A stretch of 64,000 nucleotides of DNA. It comes from Bemisia tabaci. Its lineage: Eukaryota > Arthropoda > Insecta > Hemiptera > Aleyrodidae. Positions 23,301 through 36,300 of the stretch are shown piece after piece. Where the stretch lies: contig NC_092798.1 of assembly GCF_918797505.1 (NCBI RefSeq), forward strand, positions 6,895,501 to 6,959,500, written 5' to 3'. The first letter of the stretch is position 1, and each line of letters opens with the position of its first letter. Position numbers and translations under genes: made by a program. The notes beneath the pieces are model-generated. The model made no database searches. It was not told where the DNA came from and saw nothing but the letters and a program-made list of their open reading frames with translations.

Positions 23301-26300
23301 CGCTGCCTGTGGAATTTATGTCTAAAGCCGAGATTCCGTAAGGGAACGTAAGCTGTTCCCACACTACCCCCGAGTGTGGAATTTATGTCTATCGATGACA
23401 TTCTTGAGCTCGCGGCGGGATCCCAGCTTGGATTCCCGCTGCCTGTGGAATTTATGTCTAAAGCCGAGATTCCGTAAGGAAACGTAAGCTGTTACGACGC
23501 TACCCCCGAGTGTGGAATTTATGTCTATCGATGACATTCTTGTGCTCGCGGCGGGGACCAAGCATGGATTCCCGCTGCCTGTGGAATTTATGTCTATAGC
23601 CGAGATTCCGTAAGGATCGTAAGCTGTTACCACGCTACACCCGAGTGTGGAATTTATGTCTATCGATGACATTCTTGAGCTCGCGGCGGGGACCAAGCAT
23701 GGATTCCCGCTGCCTGTGGAATTTATGTCTATAGCCGAGATTCCGTAAGGATCGTAAGCTGTTACCACGCTACCCCCGAGTGTGGAATTTATGTCTATCG
23801 ACGACATCGTTGAGCTCGCGGCGATGTCCCATTTTCGATTCCCGCTGCCTGTGGAATTTATGTCTATAGCCGAGATTCCGTAAGGAGCCGTATGCTGTTA
23901 CCACGCTACCCCCGAGTGTGGAATTTATGTCTATCAACGACATTATTGAGGTCGCGGTGGGGTCCCAGCTTGGATTCCCGCTGCCTGTGGAATTTATATC
24001 TATAGCCGAGATCCCGTAAGGAGCCGTATGCTGTTATCACGATACCCCCGAGTGTGGAATTTATGTCTATCGACGACATTCTTGAGCTCGCGGCGGGGTC
24101 CAAGCATGGATTCCCGCTGCCTGTGGAATTTATGTCTATAGCCGAGATTCCGTAACGAGCCGTATGCTGTTACCACGTTACCCATGAGTGTGGAATTTAT
24201 GTGTATCGATGACATTCTTGAGCTCGCGGCGGGGTCCCAGCTTGGATTCCCGCTGCCTGTGGAATTTATGTCTATAGCCGAGATTCCGTAAGGAAACGTA
24301 AGCTGTTACCACACTACCCCCGAGTGTGGAATTTATGTCTATCGATGACATTCTTGAGCTCGCGGCGGGATCCCAGCTTGGATTCCCGCTGCCTGTGGAA
24401 TTTATGTCTAAAGCCGAGATTCCGTAAGGAGCCGTATGCTGTTATCACGCTACCCCCGAGCGTGGAATTTATGTCTATCGACGACATTATTGAGCTCGCG
24501 GCAGGATCCAAGCATGGATTCCCGCTGCCTGTGGAATTTATGTCCATAGCCGAGATTCCGTAAAGAGCCGTATGCTGTTACGACGCTACCCCCGAGTGTG
24601 GAATTTATGTCTATCGACGACATTCTTGAGTTCGCGGCGACGTCCCAGCTTGGATGCCCGCTGCCTGTGGAATTTATGTCTATAGCCGAGATTCCGTAAA
24701 GAGCCGTATGCTGTTACCACGTTACCCACGAGTGTGGAATTTATGTCTATCGACGACATTCTTGAGCTCGCGGCGGGGTCCCTGCTTGGATTCCCGCTGC
24801 CTGTGGAATTTATGTCTAAACCCGAGATTCCGTAAGGAGCCGTTTGCTGTTACCTCGTTACCCCCGAGTGTGGAATTTATGTCTATCGACGACATTCTTG
24901 AGCTCGCGGCGGGGTCCAAGCATGGATTCCCGCTGCCTGTGGAATTTATGTCTATAGCCGAGATTCCGTAAGGAACCGTTTGCTGTTACCTCGTTACCCC
25001 CGAGTGTGGAATCTATGTCTATCGACGACATTCTTGAGCTCGCGGCGGGGTCCAAGCATGGATTCCCGCTGCCTGTGGAATTTATGTCTATAGCCGAGAT
25101 TCCGTAAGGAAACGTAAGCTGTTACCATACTACCCCCGAGTGTGGAATTTATGTCTATCGATGACATTCTTGAGCTCGCGGCGGGATCCCAGCTTGGATT
25201 CTCGCTGCCTGTGGAATTTATGTCTAAAGCCGAGATTCCGTAAGGAGCCGTATGCTGTTATCACGCTACCCCCGAGCGTGGAATTTATGTCTATCGACGA
25301 CATTATTGAGCTCGCGGCAGGGTCCAAGCATGGATTCCCGCTGCCTGTGGAATTTATGTCCATAGCCGAGATTCCGTAAAGAGCCGTATGCTGTTACGAC
25401 GCTACCCCCGAGTGTGGAATTTATGTCTATCGACGACATTCTTGAGCTCGCGGCGACGTCCCAGCTTGGATGCCCGCTGCCTGTGGAATTTATGTCTATA
25501 GCCGAGATTCCGTAAGGAAACGTAAGCTGTTACCACGCTACCCCCGAGTGTGGAATTTATGTCTATCAACGACATTATTGAGGTCGCGGTGGGGTCCCTG
25601 CTTGGATTCCCGCTGCCTGTGGAATTTATGTCTAAAGCCGAGATTCCGTAAGGAGCCGTATGCTGTTATCACGATACCCCCGAGTGTGGAATTTATGTCT
25701 ATCGACGACATTCTTGAGCTCGCGGCGGGGTCCAAGCATGGATTCCCGCTGCCTGTGGAATTTATATCTATAGCCGAGATTCCGTAAGGAGCCGTATGCT
25801 GTTATCACGATACCCCCGAGTGTGGAATTTATGTCTATCGACGACATTCTTGAGCTCGCGGCGGAGTCCAAGCATGGATTCCCGCTGCCTGTGGAATTTA
25901 TGTCTATAGCCGAGATTCCGTAAAGAGCCGTATGCTGTTACCACGCTACCCCCGAGTGTGGAAATTATGTCTATCAACGACATTATTGAGGTCGCGGTGG
26001 GGTCCCAGCTTGGATTCCCGCTGCCTGTGGAATTTATATCTATAGCCGAGATTCCGTAAGGAGCCGTATGCTGTTATCACGATACCCCCGAGTTTGGAAT
26101 TTATGTCTATCGACGACATTCTTGAGCTCGCGGCGGGGTCCAAGCATGGATTCCCGCTGCCTGTGGAATTTATGTCTATAACCGAGATTCCGTAAAGAGC
26201 CGAATGCTCTTACCACGTTACCCACGAGTGTGGAATTTATGTCTATCAACGACATTATTGAGCTCGCGGCGGGGTCCCAGCTTGGATTCCCGCTGCCTGT

Positions 26301-29300
26301 GGAATTCATATCTATAGCCGAGATTCCGTTAGGAGCCGTATGCTGTTACCACGCTACCCCCGAGTGTGGAATTTATGTCTATCAACGACATTATTGAGGT
26401 CGCGGTGGGGTCCCAGCTTGGATTCCCGCTGCCTATGGAATTTATATCTATAGCCGTGATTCCGTAAGGAGCCGTATGCTGTTATCACGATACCCCCGAG
26501 TGTGGAATTTATGTCTATCGACGACATTCTTGAGCTCGCGGCGGGGTCCAAGCATGGATTCCCGCTGCCTGTGGAATTTATGTCTATAGCCGAGATTCCG
26601 TAAAGAGCCGTATGCTGTTACCACGTTACCCACGAGTGTGGAATTTATGTCTATCGATGACATTCTTGAGCTCGCGGCGGGGTCCAAGCTTGGATTCCCG
26701 CTGCCTGTGGAATTTATGTCTATAGCCGAGATTCCGTAAGGAGCCGTATGCTGTTACCACGCTACCCCCGAGTGTGGAATCTATGTCTATCGAAGACATT
26801 CTTGAGCTCGCGGCGGGGTCCCAGCTTGGATTCCCGCTGCCTGTGGAATTTATGTCTATAGCCGAGATTCCGTAAGGAGCCGTTTGCTGTTACCTCGTTA
26901 CCCCCGAGTGTGGATTTTATGTCTATCGACGACATTCTTGAGCTCGCGGCGGGGTCCAAGCATGGATTCCCGCTGCCTGTGGAATTTATGTCTATAGCCG
27001 AGATTCCGTAAGGAACCGTTTGCTGTTACCTGGTTACCCCCGAGTGTGGAATTTATGTCTATCGACGACATTCTTGAGCTCGCGGCGGGGTCCAAGCATG
27101 GATTCCCGCTGCCTGTGGAATTTATGTCTATAGCCGAGAATCCATAAGTAACCGTATGCTGTTACCACGCAACCCCCGAGTGTGGAATTTATGTCTATCG
27201 ATGACATTCTTGAGCTCGCGGCGGGGTCCCAGCTTTGATTCCCGTTGCCTGTGGAATTTATGTCTATAGCCGAGATTCCGTAAAGAAACGTAAGCTGTTA
27301 CCACGCTACCCCCGAGTGTGGAATTTATGTCTATCGATGACATTCTTGAGCTCGCGGCGGGGTCCCAGCTTTGATTCCCGTTGCTTGTGGAATTTATGTC
27401 TATAGCCGAGATTCCGTAAGGAAACGTAAGCTGTTACCACGCTACCCCCGAGTGTGGAATTTATGTCTATCGATGACATTCTTGAGCTCGCGGCGGGGTC
27501 CCAGCTTTGATTCCCGTTGCTTGTGGAATTTATGTCTATAGCCGAGATTCCGTAAAGAGCCGTATGCTGTTACGACGCTACCCCCGAGTGTGGAATTTAT
27601 GTCTATCGACGACATTCTTGAGCTCGCGGCGGGGTCCCAGCTTGGATTCCCGCTGCCCGTGGAATTTATGTCTAAAGCCGAGATTCCGTAAGGACCCGTA
27701 TGCTCTTATCACGCTACCCCCCCAGTGTGGAATTTATGTCTATCGACGACATCGTTGAGCTCGCGGCGATGTCCCAGCTTCGATTCCCGCTGCCTGTGGA
27801 ATTTATGGGTATAGCCGAGATTCCGTAAGGAGCCGTTTGCTGTTACCTCGTTACCCCCGAGTGTGGAATTTATGTCTATCGACGACATTCTTGAGCTCGC
27901 GGCGGGGTCCAAGCATGGATTCCCGCTGTCTGTGGAATTTATGTCTATAGCCGAGATTCCGTAAGGAACCGTTTGCTGTTACCTCGTTACCCCCGAGTGT
28001 GGAATTTGTCTATCGACGACATTCTTGAGCTCGCGGCGGGGTCCAAGCGTGGATTCCCGCTGCCTGTGGAATTTATGTCTATAGCCGAGATTCCGTAAGG
28101 AGCCGTATGCTGTTACCACGTTACCCCCGAGTGTGGAATTTATGTCTATCGATGACATTCTTGAGCTCGCGGCGGGGTCCCAGCTTGGATTCCCGCTGCC
28201 TGTGGAATTTATGTCTAAAGCCGAGATTCCGTAAGGAGCCGTATGCTGTTATCACGCTACCCCCGAGTGTGGAATTTATGTCTATCGACGACATTCTTGA
28301 GCTCGCGGCGACGTCCCAGCTTGGATTCCCGCTGCCTGTGGAATTTATGTCTATAGCCGAGATTCCGTAAGGATCGTAAGCTGTTACCACGCTACCCCCG
28401 AGTGTGGAATTTATGTCTATCGATGACATTCTTGAGCTCGCGGCGGGGTCCAAGCATGGATTCCCGCTGTCTGTGGAATTTATGTCTATAGCCGAGATTC
28501 CGTAAGGATCGTAAGCTGTTACCACGCTACCCCCGTGTGTGGAATTTATGTCCATCGGTGACATTCATGAGCTCTTGGCGGGGTCCGAGCTTGGATTCCC
28601 GCTGCCTGTGGAATTTATGTCTATAGCCGAGATTCCGTAAGGAAACGTAAGCTGTTACCACGCTACCCCCCAGTGTGGAATTTATGTCTATCAACGACAT
28701 TATTGAGCTCGCGGCGGGGTCCCAGCTTGGATTCCCGCTGCCTGTGGAATTTATGTCTATAGCCGAGATTCCGCAAGGAGCCGTATGCTGTTATCACGCT
28801 ACCCCCGAGTGTGGAATTTATGTCTATCGACGACATTCTTGAGCTCGCGGCGGGGTCCAAGCATGGATTCCCGCTGCCTTTGGAATTTATGTCTAAAGCC
28901 GAGATTCCGTAAAGAGCCGTATGCTGTTACCACGTTACCCCCGAGTGTGGAATTTATGTCTATCGACGACATTCTTGAGCTCGCGGCGGGGTCCAAGCAT
29001 GGATTCCCGCTGCTTGTGGAATTTATGTCTATAGCCGAGATTCCGTAAAGAGCCGTATGCTGTTACCACGTTACCCACGAGTGTGGAATTTATGTCTATC
29101 GATGACATTCTTGAGCTCGCGGCGGGGTCCCAGCTTGGATTCCCGCTGCCTGTGGAATTTATGTCTATAGCCGAGATTCCGTAAGGAAACGTAAGCTGTT
29201 ACCACACTACCCCCGAGTGTGGAATTTATGTCTATCGATGACATTCTTGAGCTCGCGGCGGGATCCCAGCTTGGATTCCCGCTGCCTGTGGAATTTATGT

Positions 29301-30150
29301 CTAAAGCCGAGATTCCGTAAGGAGCCGTATGCTGTTATCACGCTACCCCCGAGCGTGGAATTTATGTCTATCGACGACATTATTGAGCTCGCGGCGGGGT
29401 CCAAGCATGGATTCCCGCTGCCTTTGGAATTTATGTCTAAAGCCGAGATTCCGTAAGGAGCCGTATGCTGTTATCACGCTACCCCCGAGTGTGGAATTTA
29501 TGTCTATCGATGACATTCTTGAGCTCGCGGCGGGGTCCCAGCTTGGATTCCCGCTGCCTGTGGAATTTATGTCTAAAGCCGAGATTCCGTAAGGAGCCGT
29601 ATGCTGTTATCACGCTACCCCCGAGTGTGTAATTTATGTCTATCGACGACATTATTGAGCTCGCGGCGGGGTCCCAGCTTGGATTCCCGCTGCCTGTGGA
29701 ATTTATGTCTATAGCCGAGATTCCGCAAGGAGCCGTATGCTGTTATCACGCTACCCCCGAGTGTGGAATTTATGTCTATCGACGACATTCTTGAGCTCGC
29801 GGCGGGGTCCAAGCATGGATTCCCGCTGCCTTTGGAATTTATGTCTATAGCCGAGATTCCGTAAAGAGCCGTATGCTGTTACCACGTTACCCACGAGTGT
29901 GGAATTTATGTCTATCGACGACATTCTTGAGGTAGCGGGGGGGTCCCCGTTTGGATTCTCGCTGCCTGTGGAATTTATGTCTATAGCCGAGATTCCGTAA
30001 GGAAACGTAAGCTGTTACCACGCTACCCCCGAGTGTAGAATTTATGTCTATCGATAACATTCTTGAGCACGCGACGGGTTTCCAGCTCTGATTCCCGCTG
30101 CCTGTGGAATTTATGTCTATCGCCGAGATTCTGTAAGGTGCCGTAAGCTG
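14317..30150. repeat. satellite array, about 116 tandem 136-bp units with higher-order structure
   Basis: A continuous head-to-tail array. The box TGTGGAATTTATGTCTA begins at 14410, 14546 (136 bp), 14681 and 14816 (135 bp). A second copy of the box lies mid-unit (for example 14479), so each unit is two related halves of about 69 and 67 bp. Landmark text per unit is GACATTCTTGAGCTCGCGGC, then GGATTCCCGCTGCC, then GCCGAGATTCCGTAAGG. Marked variant units recur with shifts of 2310, 2580, 1765 and 6655 bp, showing block duplication. Units after about 25.5 kb are less regularly arranged. It ends about 100 bp before the splice acceptor at 30251. ORFs of 65-147 codons on both strands are by-products: 136 is not a multiple of three, and the longer frames appear where 135-bp units follow one another. 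Confidence 0.95.
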
Positions 30151-30251
30151 TTTTTATGCTTAAACGGGTTGAATTTGGCCCGCTTTAATTTATGTTTAAT
30201 TAAAATTAAATACCCATCTAATCTGAACATCAATGCTTTTTTCTGTTTCAG

Positions 30252-30329
30252 GCAGCTACTTCACCTGTTTTTCCTTTCAACTGTTTCCTATGTTTTATTT
30301 AAGACTGTCAATCCATTAAGAGTACAATG
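30252..30329 (+). CDS. MBOAT gene, first visible exon
   Basis: Acceptor CTGTTTCAG and donor GTAAGT. Encodes QLLHLFFLSTVSYVLF..., a membrane segment; the first base completes a codon from an upstream exon and the last two bases (TG) plus the next exon's G make Trp. Confidence 0.8.
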
Positions 30330-33300
30330 GTAAGTTTTTTCCTTGACATATATTGGGTACATGCCGGTTTCCATCATGATTTTTCCTTGTAAATTGCTGA
30401 CGTCCACAGGATTAATAATCTGTTCAAAACTTGAAGTACTCAATTCAAGTTAATCGAAATTTCTTGGAAATTATATATTAAAAAGAAGTTAAATGCATTT
30501 CATTAACTGCAAATGATGCAACTTCTCCTTTTTTTCAAACAAGCATGTGCTTGTCCGTAAGTGCACTATTTTTCAGGTTTAAAAACTTATCCGCAAAAGA
30601 AAATAATTCTCTAATCGTCATTCATTAGCGAACAGGAATGACAAATCGATGGTGAAACCTCCAAACCACGTATTTCGTTTGCGGTGTTTCAAGATCGACG
30701 CTTCCTTTTTATTTTTTTGAAGAAGAACAAATTAAAATTATTCCATGAAATTTGTGTATAATTTTCTTTGCACATGCAGAAAAAACAAGGAGGTTTCAAA
30801 GCATTAACGTTGTGTAGTTCTTTTGTTAAAAATTAAAATATGACATAAATTCCGCAACGCTGCAAACCGAGGTATGTGCTTTGGGAGTTTCACCATCGAA
30901 ATACCTTTTATGTTGTTCGCTGTTTGTAGCAATGATAAATGTGGCACAATGTTTGCAAGATTGTGACGCGCTATTTTCTCTCATGATAAACTCTGCTTAT
31001 CCCAGGAAGGAAGGAGAATATCTAATCCTTGAAAAAATTCTATCACATTTATCTGACAAATAGCACATGACTACTTTTACGCGACCGCAAGCTGATAGGA
31101 TGCTAGGCAGTCTCAGCAACTCTCAACTTAACAGAATCAGATAACTCTCCGACCTGATCTCTGCAAAGATGATAGAAAGATTAACAATTTTTTTCACGTA
31201 TCTCAGTCTGTTATGCGTCGAAAATCATGGTAATTTCTTTTTTTGATGTGGAACAAAACAAGCAATAACTTCTTTGAAAAAATTTTTGGAAAGAACAGGG
31301 TTGTGCATATGGAGTGTCTTCCGCAATTTTCAGCACCATTCATTGAACATATTTATTCCCAGGGAATTTTCTTCTGAGCTCAAAAGCAAGTAATTTTGGG
31401 GCATTTTTAAAGCTCATTGGGCTGAGCCTCTGCTTCTTCTATTTGTAGACCATTGCTTTAAACCTTTTCCATGTGAACGCAGCAGTGGCATTGCATGCTT
31501 TGCGATATATCGATTGATCTGCCATTTAAATCTATGGAAAATGATCTATAAACAGGGTGATTGCAACGAACACCTCAGTAATCGATTCTTTACCACAGTT
31601 TCAAGTAGAGAAATACCGACAATCGATCATTCACGCCTCGCCACTGGAACAGTAAAACTGCAGGAACACTCGCCTCAGTTTGCGCTGTTGCTGACTTCCT
31701 CTCATACTTAATTTTTTTTAAGGGAAAATGCTCCATGTGCTTCCATTGAAGTTTCCCTGTTTTTTCCTCTCTGTTTGAAGAATAGTCTCGGAAAATTTCG
31801 AGCTAGAGCAATTGCTTGTCCTTTTTAGATAAAATAAAATGAGCAGAGGTTCTGAAACACCATAAACAAGATATGCGTTCCTGCATATTTCTGTTATCCT
31901 ATCCATCGACTATTTATATTTGATCAATTTCATTTATTTTCTCTGTTCCAGGATCACTCTTATAGTTACCCTTTCTTACTTATCGCTCATGCATTTGTAC
32001 AGATTATTTTTTGAATATGCATCATATAGTTTAGATATTACAGGTTTGTATCTGCCAGCCTCTTTTATAACTATTCTTACTCTTTTTAAAACTTGCAATT
32101 TTTTTAACAGGTCAGAATTGCACTGGTCTCAGAATCGTGTTTTGATACCTGATTCTTGCAGATCAGCTAGAATTATAAAAACCTGTCCAAATAGCAAATC
32201 CCTAAGTCCAATATTAACCGGGATATCGTGCTTTGAAAAAATCAGTTTTTGACTTCGTTCTTTTTGATTTCTTCCCCTTTGTTTCATTAGTACTTAAAGG
32301 GAGGCACTTGTTTGCAATTATTACTCGGATGAAAGCAAGGTGGAAAAAACCAAGGGTATTACTACAGCAGTGAATGACTTCATAAACCGAGTTTTTCAAA
32401 GCGCAGTACCTCGATCAATATTGAGCATAGAAACCAGCTGTTTTAACAGATCTGATTATTTTTAGTTCATCTACAAGAATCAGGCACCAAAAAACAATTC
32501 TGTGATTAGCGCAACTGACCCATTACCTCAAAATTTGTGGCTATCCTCAGGTTTAGGAACTCCAGTCCAAAGAAATTGATCGAGTTTCTGCAATCTAAGC
32601 ATTGGAAAGTGCTCTATTTATGAAAAAAAATTTTACAAAAAAAGACCCAAAAATTTTGAACCAAATCAGAACAATGGCGGTTTAAGATTTGCAGTTGTTA
32701 ATTACTCCTACTTGTTTAAATGAAAAACTGCTATGTTCAGAGCTCAAAATCACCTGATCATGATGCAATACTATGCCCTGTACTGACTTAATTGTGAACG
32801 AAACGCCTCGCAACTTTTTCTTTCTTACACAAGAAAGTTTCTGTTAAAAATACCAAAATCCGATTTTTGTCCAAAACTCGATAAAGATCACCCTCCTTAA
32901 AATTTTGCCTTCTAAAGTCCCTTTTCTGAGGGACGGTCACTTAATTTATAAAGGCAAAAATCAGCCTTGATCCGTCAGCTTTTACTGAAATAATTCAAAA
33001 TTCTTGTGAGAATAATGAAATTAAAGGGGTTGATGAATTTATTTTAATTAATGAAATTAAAGGATTGACTGTACTACTCCTGCTTCATCTGAATCGACAT
33101 TTTGAAACACTTTAAAGCATCGTTCTAAGACTCAGTTAAATTAGTTTTTCATATATCAAGCATATTTTTCTTTAATATATGAGGTTTTTCCAGAAAGGAT
33201 ACAATTTTCTTATCTTTTTCTTTGAGTTGAGCGTCAGGGGTTTACTCCCTCATACTTTCTATCTTGGATATGACACTCTAGGCCCAGTGTTATTTCAACC

Positions 33301-36300
33301 TTCAAAGTAGTCGCTGTACACATATCATTAAAGTTAAAAACGAAAAAGGATGGAATTTGTTTCCCCTCTTTGTTTGGTTATTTTTCAAAAAATGAATAAT
33401 GTTATTCACAACTGGCTGCTGTGTACTTTTGTGCCAAACAACTAACTTAACATATGATGATGCAGTTGCATACCTGCACTCAAGAGAGTCTGGACAAAGT
33501 TAAGCCCAAGTTCCAACCGCTAATCTGCAATCTATATGGAAATAATCAATAAGGGTGGATCCTCTCCGGACAGCCTACGTAAATGTCTTGCACTGGCAAT
33601 AGTCTGAAATCAATTCTATTCTTGACCAATATAATAAAAGTTGACATCTCATCACAAATGTTATCTCCATGATTTCAGGACCACTCATGGTTGCTGTTCA
33701 AAAATTAACTAGTCTTGCCTTTATTTTACACGATAACATTCATATCAAGAAAAACGTGTCTGACAGTAACAATCACATCAAGAAAAATGGTTCCGAAAGT
33801 AACAATCACATCAAGAAAAATGGTTCCGAAAATAACAATCTTATGAAGAAAAATGGTTCCGAAAGTAACAAAGTTACTTGTAAAATCACGTAAGTTTTCT
33901 TTTTCTGATTCTTTTCTTTTTCCTTTCTCCAATCGCTTTTTAAATAATGAAGCAAGTCATCGATTTCTCAATATCAAGATATATTACGACGGTGAAACTG
34001 CAGAAGTGTGTATCTCAGTTACGGTGTTTCAAAATCTCTGCTCCTAATATATGTTTTAAAAAACCAAACCAACATCGATGGCTTGCTTTCGCAGAATGCT
34101 CTGTACCATGAGCAGAAAAATCATCAAAGTTTTAAAAAGTGACGTATGGCAGTTTTCCTTGTAGAAAATAAAGTATGGCAAGAAGTCTGCAATGCTGCAA
34201 ACCAAGAGACGCATTTTTTCTCCAGTTTCACCATCGATATGTTTCTTAATGCTTCCATGACTTGAATTTTGGAAAAACCTGAAAAATTGACATTGTTTGG
34301 AAAAATTATTTTCCCCTGGCAGAATTCAATTAATGATGTATGGTCAAAAGAGAAGACAATTTTAGTATTACAACAAATTAATTATCATGGAGAGTGTTGT
34401 AGAATTGAATGCAACTGAGCTAAATTAGCGACTACTGTCTTTAAAATAAAACTCACTGGATGCTCTCCAATTGTGTAATCCATTTCTAAGGTATGTGCTT
34501 ACATTTTGAAATTTCATGGAAGAAGGCACATAGGTTCTAAAAGGAAAAAAACTACTTTTATTGGACAGGGTGGATAACACAACAAATACAACTGTGCACC
34601 AATAAAATCTTACTATATTAAAAAAAAATATAAGCCGTTTGTTTATAAATAAATAAATGGGCCTGTTGCATGCAAGAGATACAGCCGTGCGAATAGACTT
34701 TTTAGAGGTTAAATGACACGAAAATTACGATGGTCACATTAAAAAGGTCTGAAATACACTCCTTACTGTGCAATTTGCGTTGTTAAGAACGCGCTTTTTC
34801 AAATTTCCCGCGTCTGGGGGCAGTTTTCTAACGGAAACAATTAACGGCAACTCGCGGCTATTTCCGGTCAACTAAAACTGACAACATAACCTAAAAATCG
34901 GAGCTCGTGATATCGTGAAAGGAAATGTAGAAGGATTGCGTTGGATATTTAAAAGTTGATCGATTTGGTTACCGCATAAAGCGTATATGGACCACTATAA
35001 GAGATCACGTTGGGTTTGTAAACAAACTGAAGGAAAAAATAACAACAACAACAACGACTCGGCATCTTCCGGAAATCTTCGAGCCCGCCGTTTGCTCGTT
35101 TCCGGTGATTAGAAAACTGCCCCCAGACGCGGGAAATTTGAAAAAGCGCGTTCCTAACAACGCAAATTGCGCAGTAAGGAGTGTATTTCAGACTTTTTTA
35201 ATGTGACCAACGTAATTTTTGTATCATTTAACCTCTAAAAAGTCTATTCGCGCGGCTGTATCTCTTTCATGCAACAGGCCCATTGTCCATTCATCAACCC
35301 TCTTTTTAAACTACAAAGATATCGTTAGCATCAGTGCTGCAGCCCCAGAAAATCAAATCACATTTTAAATGAGACATGATTTTCACATGGTGAAATAATG
35401 AAGAGCACTGGAGTGTAGATATTCTGGCTGAATTTCAAACAGCCCAAGCGGCACTCCGGAGCTTATACCCAACAGTTGAGACTTGTGAATTATAATAAAA
35501 CATGTTTAATATGTTTCAGAACTGTTCCATCTTTACTAGAATTCTATGGTTATATGTTCAATTTTCAAACCCTCATGGTAGGACCTCTAGTTTTTTTCGA
35601 TGACCACATGGAATGGGTGAATGGAGAAAATTTTACAAAGCACAAATTGCAGGTAATTTCAGCACAAAGAAAAAAAATGAGTTTACAATCATAAACTTTT
35701 AAATTATTTTACTCCAGTTTATTTTAAAAAAACTGCAGGTTTTTACTCTTGTAAAAGTAGTGTTCGATCAATGTGAAGAAACCTGTAGTATTTTAATTTT
35801 ATTCCCCGGATCATTGATTGGTGAAAGTAAACATCAGGACAGAGTCAAGAATAAGAGATCAAATTGGTTCTCTTTCGAAATCTTTTTGAATTTTTTTTTT
35901 TGTGGTCTGAAAGTTGAAAACTGAGTTGGTTAAAAACTGTTTGACTCTACTTCAATCCCAAAAGCAACCCGCCCGGCAAGTGGTTGCCTGAAGTAGATGC
36001 GGAAATGTTGTCACAATGTAACTGCCAAAAATAATTTTGCGGCAACGTTGCAGCAACGTTGTGGCAATGTTATTTTTGGCCGTTGCCGGACGGGAAGACA
36101 GGGTCAGAGTGGACAAGAGGGACTTCATTATCACCCATCACCCTTTACTGTTTTCCTAGAACAACAGAACTCTGACTTAGCTACGCATGGTTCTTAGTTT
36201 TTGTTCTTTAACTCACCTAACACTGTTTTATTCACAGGCAAATGGAAGTTCCACTAAAAACGGATCTGTTCCAAGTCCTTTTCAGGCTGTTCTCAAAAAA

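Noticed and set aside
14399..29812. Dozens of 65-147 codon ORFs on both strands in the satellite
   Set aside because: They repeat with the array, occur in both strands, have no start context, and their lengths follow unit length (136 not divisible by three, 135 divisible). No protein family.
14317..30150. CRISPR-like direct repeats
   Set aside because: Units are contiguous 136-bp tandem copies without unique spacers, and the genome is eukaryotic.
30881..31063. 60-codon ORF as an extra MBOAT exon
   Set aside because: It overlaps the end of a family A MITE, and the flanking exons already join in phase and match the family without a gap.
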